The notes: generated by a model from the sequence alone, not told the origin. Numbered from the stretch's first letter, positions 47,201-60,846 are shown. The stretch is 64,000 bases of DNA from Volvox africanus (GCA_030268105.1 BSDZ01000016.1:1061501-1125500); one strand, 5' to 3'. Numbers and translations: made by a program.

Positions 47201-49379
47201 CCAACGCCACAACCGCCGACACCGCCATCAGCACCAGCGCCACGTTCGCCACAAACCGTCACGCCACCACCAACGCCACCAACGCCACCAACGCCACCAA
47301 CGCCACCAAGGCCACCATCGCCACCAACGCCACCAAGGCCACCATCGCCTCCAACGCCACCAGCGCCATCAACGCCACCAACGCCACCAACGCCACCGCC
47401 ACCAACGCTGCAACGCCGCCAACGGCACCTACACCGTAAAAGCCACCAACGCCACAACCGCCAACACCGCCATCAGCACCACCAGCGCCACGTTCGCCAC
47501 AAACCGTCACGCCACCACCATCGCCACTACCGCCACCAACGCCACCAACGCCACCAACGCCTCCAACACCGCCAACACCCCAAACACCACCAACGCCATC
47601 AACGCCACCAACGCCACCAACGCCACCGCCATCAACGCCACCAACGCCACGAACGCCACCGCCACCAACGCTGCAACGCCGCCAACGCCACCATCGCCGT
47701 CAAAGCCACGAACGCCATAACCGCCGACACCGCCATCAGCACCACCAGCGCCACGTTCGCCACAAACCGTCACGCAACCACCATCGCCACTACCGCCACC
47801 AACGCCACCAGCGCCTCCACCAACGCCACCAACGCCACAACCGCCGACACCGCCATCAGCACCAGCGCCATGTTCGCTACAAACCGTCACGCCACCACCA
47901 ACGCCACTACCGCCACCTACGCCACCAACGCCACCAAGGCCACTATCGCCACCAACGCCACCAAGGCCACCATCGCCTCCAACGCCACCAGCGCCATCAA
48001 CGCCACCAACGCCACCAACGCCACCGCCACCAACGCTGCAACGCCGCCAACGCCACCTACGCCGTAAAAGCCACCAACGCCACAACCGCCAACACTGCCA
48101 TCAGCACCACCAGCGCCACGTTCGCCACAAACCGTCACGCCACCACCATCGCCACTACCGCCACAAACGCCACCAACGCCACCAACGCCTCCAACACCGC
48201 CAACACCACCAACGCCACCAACGCCATCAATGCCACCAACGCCACCAACGCCACAACCGCCGACACCGCCATCAGCACCAGCGCCACGTTCCCCACAAAC
48301 CGTCACGCCACCACCAACGCCACCAACGCCACCAACGCCACCAACGCCACCAACGCCACCAAGGCCACCATCGCCACCAACGCCACCAAGGCCACCATCG
48401 CCTCCAACGCCACCAGCGCCATCAACGCCACCAACGCCACCAACGCCACCGCCACCAACGCTGCAACGCCGCCAACGGCACCTACGCCGTAAAAGCCACC
48501 AACGCCACAACCGCCATAACCGCCATCAGCACCACCAGCGCCACGTTCGCCACAAACCGTCACGCCACCACCATCGCCACTACCGCCACCAACGCCACCA
48601 ACGCCACCAACGCCTCCAACACCACCAACACCCCAAACACCACCAACGCCATCAACGCCACCAACGCCACCAACGCCACCGCCATCAACGCCACCAACGC
48701 CACGAACGCCACCGCCACCAACATCACCGTAAAAGCCACCAACGCCACAACCGCCGACACCGCCATCAGCACCTCCACCGCCACGTTCGCCACAAACCGT
48801 CACGCCACCACCAACGCCACTACCGCCACCAACGCCAACAACGCCTCCACCAACGCAACTACTGCCACCAACGCCATCAACGCCGCCAAAGCCACCAACG
48901 CCTCCACCAACGCCACCAACGCCACAACCGCCGACACCGCCATCAGCACCAGCGCCACGTTCGCCACAAACCGTCACGCCACCACCAACGCCACTACCGC
49001 CACCATCGCCACTACCGCCACCAAGGCCACCATCGCCACCAACGCCACCAAGGCAACCAAGGCCACCAACGTCACTAACGCCATCAACGCCACCAACGCC
49101 ACCAAGGCCACCGCCACCAACGCTGCAACGCCGCCAACGCCACCTACGCCATCAAAGCCAACAACACCATAACCGCCGACACCGCCATCAGCACCACCAG
49201 CGCCACGTTCGCCACAAACCGTCACGCCGCTACCAACGCCGCTACCACCACCAACGCCACCAACGCCTCCACCAACGCCACTACCGCCACCAACGCCATC
49301 AACGCCGCCAACGCCACCAACGCCTCCACCAACGCCACCAACGCCACAACCGCCGACACCGCCATCAGCACCAACGCCA

Positions 49380-52300
49380 CGTTCGCCACAAACCGTCACA
49401 CCACCACCAACGCCACTACCGCCACCATCGCCACCAAGGCCTCCACCAACGCCACTACCGCCACCAACGCCATCAACGCCACCAACGCCACCAACGCCAC
49501 CGCCACCAATGCTGCAACGCCGCCAACGCCACCTACGCCGTCAAAGCCACCAACGCCATAACCGCCGACACCGCCATCAGCACCACCAGCGCCACGTTCG
49601 CCTCAAACCGTCACGCCACCACCAACGCCACTACCGCCACCAACGCCACCAACGCCACCAACGCCTCCAACACCGCCAACACCCCCAACACCACCAACGC
49701 CATCAACGCCACCAACGCCTCCAACGCCACCGCCACCAAGGCCGCAACGCCTCAAACACCACCAACACCAACATCACCGTAAAAGCCACCACCGCCACAA
49801 CCGCGGACACCGCCATCAGCACCACCAGCGCCACGTTCGCCACAAATCGTCACGCCGCCACCAACGCCACTACCGCCACCAACGTGACCAACGCCTCCAC
49901 CAACGCCACTACCGGCACCAACGCCATCAACGCCGCCAACGCCACCAACGCCTCCACCAACGCCACCAACGCCACAACCGCCCACACCGCCATCAGCACC
50001 AGCGCCACGTTCGCCACAAACCGTCATGCCACCACCAACGCCACTACCGCGAACATCACCACCAACGCCACCAAGGCCACCATCGCCACCAACGCCACCA
50101 AGGCCACCATCGCCACCAACGGCACCAAGGCAAGCAAGGCCACCAACGCAACCAACGCCATCGACGCCACCAACGCCACCAACGCCACGGCCACCATTGC
50201 TGCAACGCCGCCAATGCCACCATCGCCGTCAAAGCCACGAACGCCATAACCGCCGACACCGCGATCAGCACCACCAGCACCACGTTCACCACAAACCGTC
50301 ACGCAACCACCATCGCCACTACCGCCACCAACGCCACCAGCGCCTCCACCAACGCCACTACCGCCACCAATGCCATCGACGCCGCCAATGCCACCAACGC
50401 CTCCACCAACGCCACCAACGCCACAACCGCCAACACCGCCATCAGCACCAGCGCCACGTTCGCCACAAACCGTCACGCCACCACCAACGCCACTACCGCC
50501 ACCATCGCCACCAACGCCACCAAGGCCACCATCGCAACCAACGCCACCAAGGCAACCAAGGCCACCAACGTCACTAACGCCATCAACGCCACCAACGCCA
50601 CCAACGCCACCGCCACCAACGCTGCAACGCCGCCAACGCCACCTACACCGTCAAACCCACCAACGCCGTAACCGCCGACACCGCCATCAGCACCACCAGC
50701 GCCACGTTCGCCACAAATCGTCACGCCACCACCAACGCCACTACCGCCACCAACGCCACCAACGCCTCCACCAACGCCACTACCGCCACCAATGCCATCG
50801 ACGCCGCCAATGCCACCAACCCCTCCACCAACGCCACCAACGCCACAACCGCCGACACCGCCATCAGCACCAGCGCCACGTTCGCCACAAACCGTCACGC
50901 CACCACCAACGCCACCAAGGCCACCATCGCCACCAACGCCACCAAGGCCACCATCGCAACCAACGCCACCAAGGCAACCAAGGCCACCAACGTCACTAAC
51001 GCCATCAACGCCACCAACACCACCAACGCCACCGCCACCAACGCTGCAACGCCACCAACGCCACCTACACCGTCAAAGCCACCAACGCCATAACCGCCGA
51101 CACTGCCATCAGCACCACCAGCGCCACGTTCGCCACAAACCGTCACGCCACCACCAACGCCACTACCGCCACCAACGCCACCAACGCCACCAACGCCTCC
51201 ACCAACGCCACTACTGCCACAAACGACATCAACGCCGCCAACGCCACGAGCGCCTCCACCAACGCCACCAACGCCACATCCGCTGACACCGCCATCAGCA
51301 CCTCCACCGCCACGTTCGCCACAAACCGTCACACCACCACCAACGCCACTACCGCCACCATCGCCACCAAGGCCTCCACCAACGCCACTACCGCCACCAA
51401 CGCCATCAACGCCACCAACGCCACCAACGCCACCGCCACCAATGCTGCAACGCCGCCAACGCCACCTACGCCGTCAAAGCCACCAACGCCATAACCGCCG
51501 ACACCGCCATCAGCACCACCAGCGCCACGTTCGCCTCAAACCGTCACGCCACCACCAACGCCACTACCGCCACCAACGCCACCAACGCCACCAACGCCTC
51601 CAACACCGCCAACACCCCCAACACCACCAACGCCATCAACGCCACCAACGCCTCCAACGCCACCGCCACCAAGGCCGCAACGCCTCAAACACCACCAACA
51701 CCAACATCACCGTAAAAGCCACCACCGCCACAACCGCGGACACCGCCATCAGCACCACCAGCGCCACGTTCGCCACAAATCGTCACGCCGCCACCAACGC
51801 CACTACCGCCACCAACGTGACCAACGCCTCCACCAACGCCACTACCGGCACCAACGCCATCAACGCCGCCAACGCCACCAACGCCTCCACCAACGCCACC
51901 AACGCCACAACCGCCCACACCGCCATCAGCACCAGCGCCACGTTCGCCACAAACCGTCATGCCACCACCAACGCCACTACCGCGAACATCACCACCAACG
52001 CCACCAAGGCCACCATCGCCACCAACGCCACCAAGGCCACCATCGCCACCAACGGCACCAAGGCAAGCAAGGCCACCAACGCAACCAACGCCATCGACGC
52101 CACCAACGCCACCAACGCCACGGCCACCATTGCTGCAACGCCGCCAATGCCACCATCGCCGTCAAAGCCACGAACGCCATAACCGCCGACACCGCGATCA
52201 GCACCACCAGCACCACGTTCACCACAAACCGTCACGCAACCACCATCGCCACTACCGCCACCAACGCCACCAGCGCCTCCACCAACGCCACTACCGCCAC

Positions 52301-53245
52301 CAATGCCATCGACGCCGCCAATGCCACCAACGCCTCCACCAACGCCACCAACGCCACAACCGCCAACACCGCCATCAGCACCAGCGCCACGTTCGCCACA
52401 AACCGTCACGCCACCACCAACGCCACTACCGCCACCATCGCCACCAACGCCACCAAGGCCACCATCGCAACCAACGCCACCAAGGCAACCAAGGCCACCA
52501 ACGTCACTAACGCCATCAACGCCACCAACGCCACCAACGCCACCGCCACCAACGCTGCAACGCCGCCAACGCCACCTACACCGTCAAACCCACCAACGCC
52601 GTAACCGCCGACACCGCCATCAGCACCACCAGCGCCACGTTCGCCACAAATCGTCACGCCACCACCAACGCCACTACCGCCACCAACGCCACCAACGCCT
52701 CCACCAACGCCACTACCGCCACCAATGCCATCGACGCCGCCAATGCCACCAACCCCTCCACCAACGCCACCAACGCCACAACCGCCGACACCGCCATCAG
52801 CACCAGCGCCACGTTCGCCACAAACCGTCACGCCACCACCAACGCCACCAAGGCCACCATCGCCACCAACGCCACCAAGGCCACCATCGCAACCAACGCC
52901 ACCAAGGCAACCAAGGCCACCAACGTCACTAACGCCATCAACGCCACCAACACCACCAACGCCACCGCCACCAACGCTGCAACGCCACCAACGCCACCTA
53001 CACCGTCAAAGCCACCAACGCCATAACCGCCGACACTGCCATCAGCACCACCAGCGCCACGTTCGCCACAAACCGTCACGCCACCACCAACGCCACTACC
53101 GCCACCAACGCCACCAACGCCACCAACGCCTCCACCAACGCCACTACTGCCACAAACGACATCAACGCCGCCAACGCCACGAGCGCCTCCACCAACGCCA
53201 CCAACGCCACATCCGCTGACACCGCCATCAGCACCTCCACCGCCA
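49380..53245. repeat. 1,933-bp tandem duplication
   Basis: About 49,380-51,312 is repeated at 51,313-53,245 with offset 1,933. Shared rare variants include CTACCGGCACC, CAACGTGACC, TTCGCCTCAAACC, CTACCGCGAACATC and GGCACCAAGGCAAGC. The matching translated stretches are identical in several frames. The match ends where CGTCACACCACC (first copy start) is replaced by CGTCACGCCAAC near 53,265. Confidence 0.85.
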
Positions 53246-53989
53246 CGTTCGCCACAAACCGTCACGCCAACACCAACGCCACTACCGCCACCAACGCCAT
53301 CGACGCCGCCAATGCCACCAACGCCTCCACCAACGCCACCAACGCCACAATCGCCGACACGGCCATCAGCACCAGCGCCACGTTCACCACAAACCGTCAC
53401 GCCACCACCAACGCCACTACCGCCACCATCACCACCAACGCCACCAAGGCCACCATCGCCACCAATGCCACTAACGCCACCAACGCCACCAACGCCTCCA
53501 CCAACGCCACTACCGCCACTACCGCCACCAACGCCATCGACGCCGCCAATGCGACCAAGGCCTCCACCAACGCCACCAACGCCACAACCGCCAACACCGC
53601 CATCAGCATCAGCGCCACGTTCGCCACAAATCGTCATGCCACCACCAACGTAACCAACGCCACCATCGCCACCAACGCCACCAGCGCCATCAACGCCACC
53701 AACGCCACCAACGCCACCGCCACCAACGCTGCAACGCCGCCAACACCAATTACGCCGTCAAAGGCACCAACGCCATAACCGCCGACACCGCCATCAGCAC
53801 CACCAGCGCCACGTTCGCCACAAACCGTCACGCCAGCACCAACGCCACGACCGCCACCAACGCCACCAACGCCTCCACCAACGCCACTACCGCCACCAAC
53901 GCCATCGACGCCGCCAATGCCACCAACGCCTCCACCAACGCCACCAACGCCACAACCGCCGACACCGCCATCAGCACCAGCGCCACGTT

Positions 53990-54900
53990 CGCCACAAACC
54001 GTCACGCCACCACCAACTCCACTACCGCCACCATCTCCACCAACGCCACCAAGGCCACCATCGCCACCAACGCAACTACCGCCACCAACGCCACCAACGC
54101 CTATACCAACGCCACTACCGCCACTACCGTTACCAACGCCATCGACGCCGCCAATGCCACCAACGCCTCCACCAACGCCACCAACGCCACAACCGCCGAC
54201 ACCGCCATCAGCACCAGCGCCACGTTCGCCACACACCGTTATGCCACCACCAACGCCACTACCGCCACCATCACCACCAACGCCACCAGCGCCATCAACG
54301 CCACCAACGCCACCAACGCCACCAACGCCTCCACCAACGCCACTACCGCCACCAACGCCATCGACGCCGCCAATGCCACCAACGCCTCCACCAACGCCAC
54401 CAACGCCACAACCGCCGACACCGCCATCAGCACCAGCGCCACGTTCGCCACACACCGTCACGCCACCACCAACTCCACTACCGCCACCATCGCCACCAAC
54501 GCCACCAAGGCCACCATCGCCACCAACGCAACTACCGCCACCAACGCCACCAACGCCTATACCAACGCCACTACCGCCACTACCGTTACCAACGCCATCG
54601 ACGCCGCCAATGCCACCAACGCCTCCACCAACGCCACCAACGCCACAACCGCCGACACCGCCATCAGCACCAGCGCCACGTTCGCCACACACCGTTATGC
54701 CACCACCAACGCCACTACCGCCACCATCACCACCAACGCCACCAGCGCCATCAACGCCACCAACGCCTCCACCAACGCCACTACCGCCACCAACGCCATC
54801 GACGCCGCCAATGCCACCAACGCCTCCACCAACGCCACCAACGCCACAACCGCCAACACCGCCATCAGCACCAGCGCCACGTCCGCCACAAACCGTCACG
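53990..54900. repeat. 456-bp tandem duplication with CACACCGTTATGCC variant
   Basis: The rare variants CACACCGTTATGCC (54235 and 54691), CCAACGCCTATACC and CTACCGTTACC each occur twice with offset 456. The second copy lacks a small 9-mer stretch near 54,760. Confidence 0.75.
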
Positions 54901-55259
54901 CCACCACCAACGCCACTACCGCCACCATCGCCACCAACGCCACCAAGGCCACCATCGCAACCAACGCCACCAAGGCAACCAAGGCAACCAACGTCACTAA
55001 CGCCATCAACGCCACCAACGCCACCAACGCCATCAACGCCACCAACGCTGCAACGCCGCCAACGGCACCAACGCTGCAACGCCGCCAACGCCAATTACGC
55101 CGTCAAAGGCACCAACGCCATAACCACCGACACCGCCATCAGCACCACCAGCGCCACGTTCGCTACAAACCGTCACGCCACCACCAACGCAACTTCCGCC
55201 ACCAACGCAACCAACGCCTTCACCAACGCCACTACGGCCACCAACGCCACCTAGGCATC

Positions 55260-58200
55260 CACCAACGCCTACGACACCACAAGTACCGCCACCAACGCCA
55301 CCAATGCCTCCGCCAACGCCACTACCGCCACCATCGCCACCAACGCCACAACCGCCGACACCGCCATCAGCACCACCACCGCCACGTTCGCCACAAACCG
55401 TCGCCGCATCACCACCGCCACTACCGCCACCAACGCCACCAACGCCCACACCAACGCCACTGCCGCCACGAACACCACCAACACCACTAACGCCACTAAC
55501 GCCACCAACGCCACCAACGCCATCAACGCCACCACCACCAACGCCGCAACGCCGCCAACGCCACCAACGCCACCATCGCCGTCAAAGCCACCACCACAAC
55601 AATCGCCGACACCGCCATCAGCACCACCAGCGCCACGTTCGCCACAAACCGTCACGCCACCACCAACGCCACTACCGCCACCAACACAACGAGCGCCTTC
55701 ACCAACGCTACTACCGCCACCAACGTCACCAACGCCACAACCGTTGAAACCTCCATCAACACCACCACCGCCACGTTCGCCATAAACCGTCACGGCATCA
55801 CCACCGCCAATTCCGCCACCAACGCCACCAACGCAACCAAGGCCTCCACCAACGCCAATACCACCAACACCACCAACGCCACCTACGCCACCTACGCCAC
55901 CGCCTCCAACGCTGCAACGCCGCCAACGCCACCCACGCCACTATCGCCATTAAAGCCACCACCGCCACAATCGCCGACACTGCCATCAGCACCATCAGCA
56001 CCACGTTCGCCACAAATCGTCACGCCACCACCAACGCCACTACCGCCACCAACGCCACCAACACCTAAACCAACGCCACTACCGCCACCAACGCCGTTTA
56101 ACGCCGCCAACGCCACCAACGCCTCCACCAACGCCACTACCGCCACCAACGCCATCAACGCCGCCAATGCCACCAACGCCTCCACCAACGCCACCAACGC
56201 CACAACCGCTGACACTGCCATCAGCACCACCACCGCCACGTTCGCCACAAACCGTCACGCCACCACCAACACCACTACCGCCACCAACGCCACCAACACC
56301 TCCACCAAAGCCACTACCACCACCAACGCCATCAACGCCGCCAACGCCACCAACGCCTCCACCAACGCCACCAACGCCACAACCACTGACACCGCCATCA
56401 GCACCTCCACCGCCACGTTCACCACAAACCGTCACGCCCCCCCAAACGCCACTACCGCCACCAACGCCACCAACGCCTCCACTACCGCCACTACCGCCAC
56501 CAATGCCACCAACGCCGCCAACGCCACCAACGCCTTCACCAACGCCACCAACGCCACAACCGCCATCAGCACCACCATCGCCACGTTCGCCACAAACCGT
56601 AACCGCATCACCACCGGCACTACGGCCACCAACTCCATCAACGCCACCAACGCCACTTACACCACCGCCACCAACGCTGCAACGCCGCCAACGCCACCTA
56701 CGCCGTCAAAGCCACCAACGCCATAACCGCCGACACCGCTATCAGCACCACCAGCGCCACGTTCGCCACAAACCGTCACGCCACCACCAACGCCACTACC
56801 GCCACCAACGCCACCAACGCCTCCACCAACGCCACTACCGCCACCAACGCCATCAACGCCGCCAACGCCACCAACGCCTTCACCAACGCCACCAACGCCA
56901 CAACCGCTGACACTGCCATCAGCACCACCACCACCACGTTCGCCACAAACCGTCACGCCACCACCAACACCACTACCGCCACCAACGCCACCAACACCTC
57001 CACCAAAGCCACTACCACCACCAACGCCATCAACGCCGCCAACGCCACCAACGCCTCCACCAACGCCACCAACGCCACAACCACTGACATCGCCATCAGC
57101 ACCTCCACCGCCACGTTCGCCACAAACCGTCACGCCCCCCCAAACGCCACTACCGCCACCAACGCCACCAACGCCTCCACTACCGCCACTACCGCCACCA
57201 ATGCCACCATCGCCACAACCGCCGAAACCGCTATCAGCACCACCATCGCCACGTTCGCCACAAACCGTAACCGCATCACCACCGGCACTACGGCCACCAA
57301 CGCCACCAACGCCACCAACGCCACCAACGCCTCCAACACCGCCAATGCAACTAACGCCACCAACGCCATCAACGCCACCAACGCCACTTACGCCACCGCC
57401 ACCAACACTGCAACGCCTCCACCAACGCCACTACCGCCACCAACGCCGCCAACGCCACAACCGCTGACACTGCCATCAGCACCACCACCGCCACGCTCGC
57501 CACAAACCGTCACGCCACCACCAACACCACTACCGCCACCAACGCCATCAACACCTCCACCAAAGCCACTACCACCACCAACGCCATCAACGCCGCCAAC
57601 GCCACCAACGCCTCCACCAACGCCACCAACGCCACAACCACTGACACCGCCATCAGCACCTCCACCGCCACGTTCGCCACAAACCGTCACGCCCCCCCAA
57701 ACGCCACTACCGCCACCAACGCCACCAACGCCTCCACTACCGCCACTACCGCCACCAATGCCACCAACGCCACAACCGCCGAAACCGCCATCAGCACCAC
57801 CATCGCCACGTTCGCCACAAACCGTAACCGCATCACCACCGGCACTACGGCCACCAACGCCACCAACGCCACCAACGCCACCAACGCCTCCAACACCGCC
57901 AATGCAACTAACGCCACCAACGCCATCAACGCCACCAACGCCACTTACGCCACCGCCACCAACGCTGCAACGCCGCCAACGCCACCTACGCCGTCAAAGC
58001 CACCAACGCCATAACCGCCGACACCGCCATCAGCACCACCAGCACCACGTTCGCCACAAACCGTCACGCCACCACCAACACCACTACCGCCACCAACGCC
58101 ACCAACACCTCCACCAACGCAACTACTGCCACCAATGCCATCAACGCCGCCAACGCCACCAACGCCTCCACCAAGGCCACCAACACCACAACCGCTGACA

Positions 58201-60005
58201 CCGCCATCAGCACCTACAATGCCACGTTCGCCACAAACCGTCACGTCCCCCCAAACGCCACTACCGCCACCGATGCCACCAACGCTTCCACCAACGCCTC
58301 ACACACCGCCACCAACGCCACCAACGCCACAACCGCCGAAACCGCCATCAGCACCACCATCGGCACGTTCGCCACAAACCGTAACCGCATCACCACCGCC
58401 ACTATCGCCACCAACGCCACCAACGCCATCAACGCCACCAACGCCACTTACGCCACCGCCACCAACGCTGCAACGCCGCCAACGCCACCTACGCCGTCAA
58501 AGCCACCAACGCCATAACCGCCAGCACCGCCATCAGCACCACCACCGCCACGTTCACCACAAACCGTCACGCCACCACCAACACCACAACTGCCATTAAC
58601 GCCACCAACACCTCCACCAAAGCCACTACCACCACCAACGCCATCAACGCCGCCAACGCCACCAACGCCTCCACCAACACCACCAACGCCACAACCACTG
58701 ACACCGCCATCAGCACCTCCACCGCCACGTTCGCCACAAACCGTCAAGCCCCCTTAAACGCCACTACCGCCACCAACGCCACCAACGCCTCCACTACCAC
58801 CACTACCGCCACCAATGCCACCAACGCCACAACCGCCGAAACCGCCATCAGCACCACCATCGCCACGTTTGCCACAAACCGTAACCGCATCACCACCGGC
58901 ACTACGGCCACCAACGCCACCAACGCCACCAACGCCACCAACGCCACCAACGCCTCCAACACCGCCAATGCAACTAACGCCACCAACGCCATCAACGCCA
59001 CCAACGCCACTTACGCCACCGCCACCAACGCTGCAACGCCGCCAACGCCACCAACGCCTCCACCAACACCACCAACGCTACAACCGCTGACACTGCCATC
59101 AGCACCACCACCGCCACGTTCGCCACAAACCGTCACGCCACCACCAACACCACTACCGCCACCAACGCCACCAACACCTCCACCAAAGCCACTACCACCA
59201 CCAACGCCATCAACGTTGCCAACGCCACCAACGCCTCCACCAACGCCACCAACGCCACAACCACTGACACCGCCATCAGCACCTCCACCGCCACGTTCGC
59301 CACAAACCGTCACGCCCCCCCAAACGCCACTACCGCCACCAACGCCACCAACGCCTCCACTACCGCCACTACCGCCACCAATGCCACCAACGCCACAACC
59401 GCCGAAACCGCCATCAGCACCACCATCGCCACGTTCGCCACAAACCGTAACCGCATCACCACCGCCACTACCGCCACCAACGCCACCAACGCCACCAACG
59501 CCACCAACGCCTCCAACACCGCCAACACCACCAACGCCATCAACGCCTCCACCAACGCCACCAACGCCACAACCGCCGGCACCGCCATCAGCACCAGCGC
59601 CACGTTCGCCACAAACCGTCACGCCACCACCAACGCCACTACCGCCACCATCGCCACCAACGCCACCAAGGCCACCATCGCCACCAACGCAACCAAGGCC
59701 ACCATCGCCACCAACGCCACCAGCGCCATCAACGCCACCAACGCCACCAACGCCACCGCCACCAACGCTGTAACGCCGCCAACGGCACCTACGCCGTCAA
59801 AGCCACCAACGCCATAACCACCGACACCGCCATCAGCACCACCAGCGCCACGTTCGCCTCAAACCGTCACGCCACCACCAACGCCACTACCGCCACCATC
59901 GCCACCGACGCCACCAACGCCACAACCGCCGAAACCGCCATCAGCACCACCATCGCCACGTTTGCCACAAACCGTAACCGCATCACCACCGCCACTACCG
60001 CCACC
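55260..60005. repeat. Distal higher-order repeat with CGTCACGCCCCCCCAAACG variant
   Basis: The conserved block here often continues as CGTCACGCCCCCCCAAACG (about 56.43, 57.13, 57.69 and 59.31 kb; altered at 58.24 and 58.74 kb). The unit also contains CCGTAACCGCATCACCACC and CGGCACTACGGCC. Spacing is about 500-700 bp (57130 to 57687 is 557; 57687 to 58241 is 554). This subfamily is absent from segments I and II apart from the related GCATCACC block in segment I. Confidence 0.75.
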
Positions 60006-60829
60006 TGTTGTACCTCTCGTTCACGTTTGCTCATGAGTATCTGCACGTCTGGAGACTATCGACACCGATGCGCGAGCACTTGCAAGTACAGCAAGGCAAG
60101 CGAGAGCAGACAGAGACAGCGGAAGACTTCAAGACGAAGAGAGATATAACTTACGGTCTTACAGAGCGGAATGATACAATGGACGAAATCGCCGTCAGCG
60201 CCGGAAGCAAGCAATCATCATGCGGCGGTGGTTAGCGAAGTTCAGGCTTAGCTCGGGCTAAGTAGAATATCGTATAGTAATAGTAATGTAGAACACACAA
60301 GTGTTCTCCGGTATCGAATGTCTTCTTTAGCTTAGCCGTCCTCGCATCTGTTATACTCGCAGCATCGCAGTGCCGTACGATTCACATTAGGAGGCCGATC
60401 CTAGATGTGACAACCCTACTGCGCTTAGGCGATGTCTACGCATAACAACGTATAAGCCTTTCCGGCATTCGCATGATGCAAGGGTCCGGATAGCGATATC
60501 CGGTTGCAGGGCATGCATCGCGACGAGTGCGGCGCTCTCAACGTGTGCTGTAATGAAGTAATATTATATCAGATAATATTACTTATCGTTTCGTAGCACG
60601 AGCATAATGCGCACTTCAATGATTCGGTCATTCATGCATGCTAGGCGGATTTGCCATGATGCGATGTCGCGATGGATAATGACAACATGCCAGATGCATA
60701 TATAAATGTATGCGAATACATTTATATCATACAGATTCATTCATATGTAATGCGTTCATCACAAAAGCACTTCGCCTCGTAGGATCGCGTCGACCTACGC
60801 GTCGGCGGGAAATGAACCGTAGCACAACA
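60006..60829 (-). repeat. 3' LTR of element 2 (LTR E, 824 bp)
   Basis: It runs from TGTTGTACC to GCACAACA and adjoins the polypurine tract. It is closest by shared variants to solo LTR D. It keeps the same hairpins and the 75-codon antisense frame (open to 60235) as the other copies. Confidence 0.94.
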
Positions 60830-60846
60830 ATTATCCCCCCTCCCGT
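60830..60846 (-). other. Polypurine tract of element 2
   Basis: It is identical to the tract of element 1 (ACGGGAGGGGGGATAAT on the minus strand), directly before the LTR terminus. The same 7-bp hairpin follows at 60847-60866. Confidence 0.9.

Larger units (their letters stand above)
46325..60005. repeat. Minisatellite array, segment III (13.7 kb)
   Basis: This is the same 9-bp family. Up to about 53.3 kb it resembles segment II. From 53.3 kb on the subunits differ: more GTCGCCACC, CCTATACC and degenerate pieces (55.2-56.1 kb, for example ACCTAGGCATCC near 55,252). After 56.4 kb there is a separate higher-order repeat with a C-run variant. It ends at LTR E. The long frame open on the minus strand at 53634-55094 is built of Gly-Gly-Val repeats and ends in the Leu-Val-Ala phase, as elsewhere in the array, so I do not call it a gene. 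Confidence 0.92.

Noticed and set aside
53634..55094. 486-codon Gly-Gly-Val open frame on the minus strand as a glycine-rich protein gene
   Set aside because: It is built wholly of array units, begins in the Leu/Arg phase and ends in the Leu-Val-Ala phase. Equal open frames exist on the other strand.
1..60005. Telomeric or rDNA spacer repeat
   Set aside because: The 9-mer does not match known telomere motifs, and no rRNA sequence is present.
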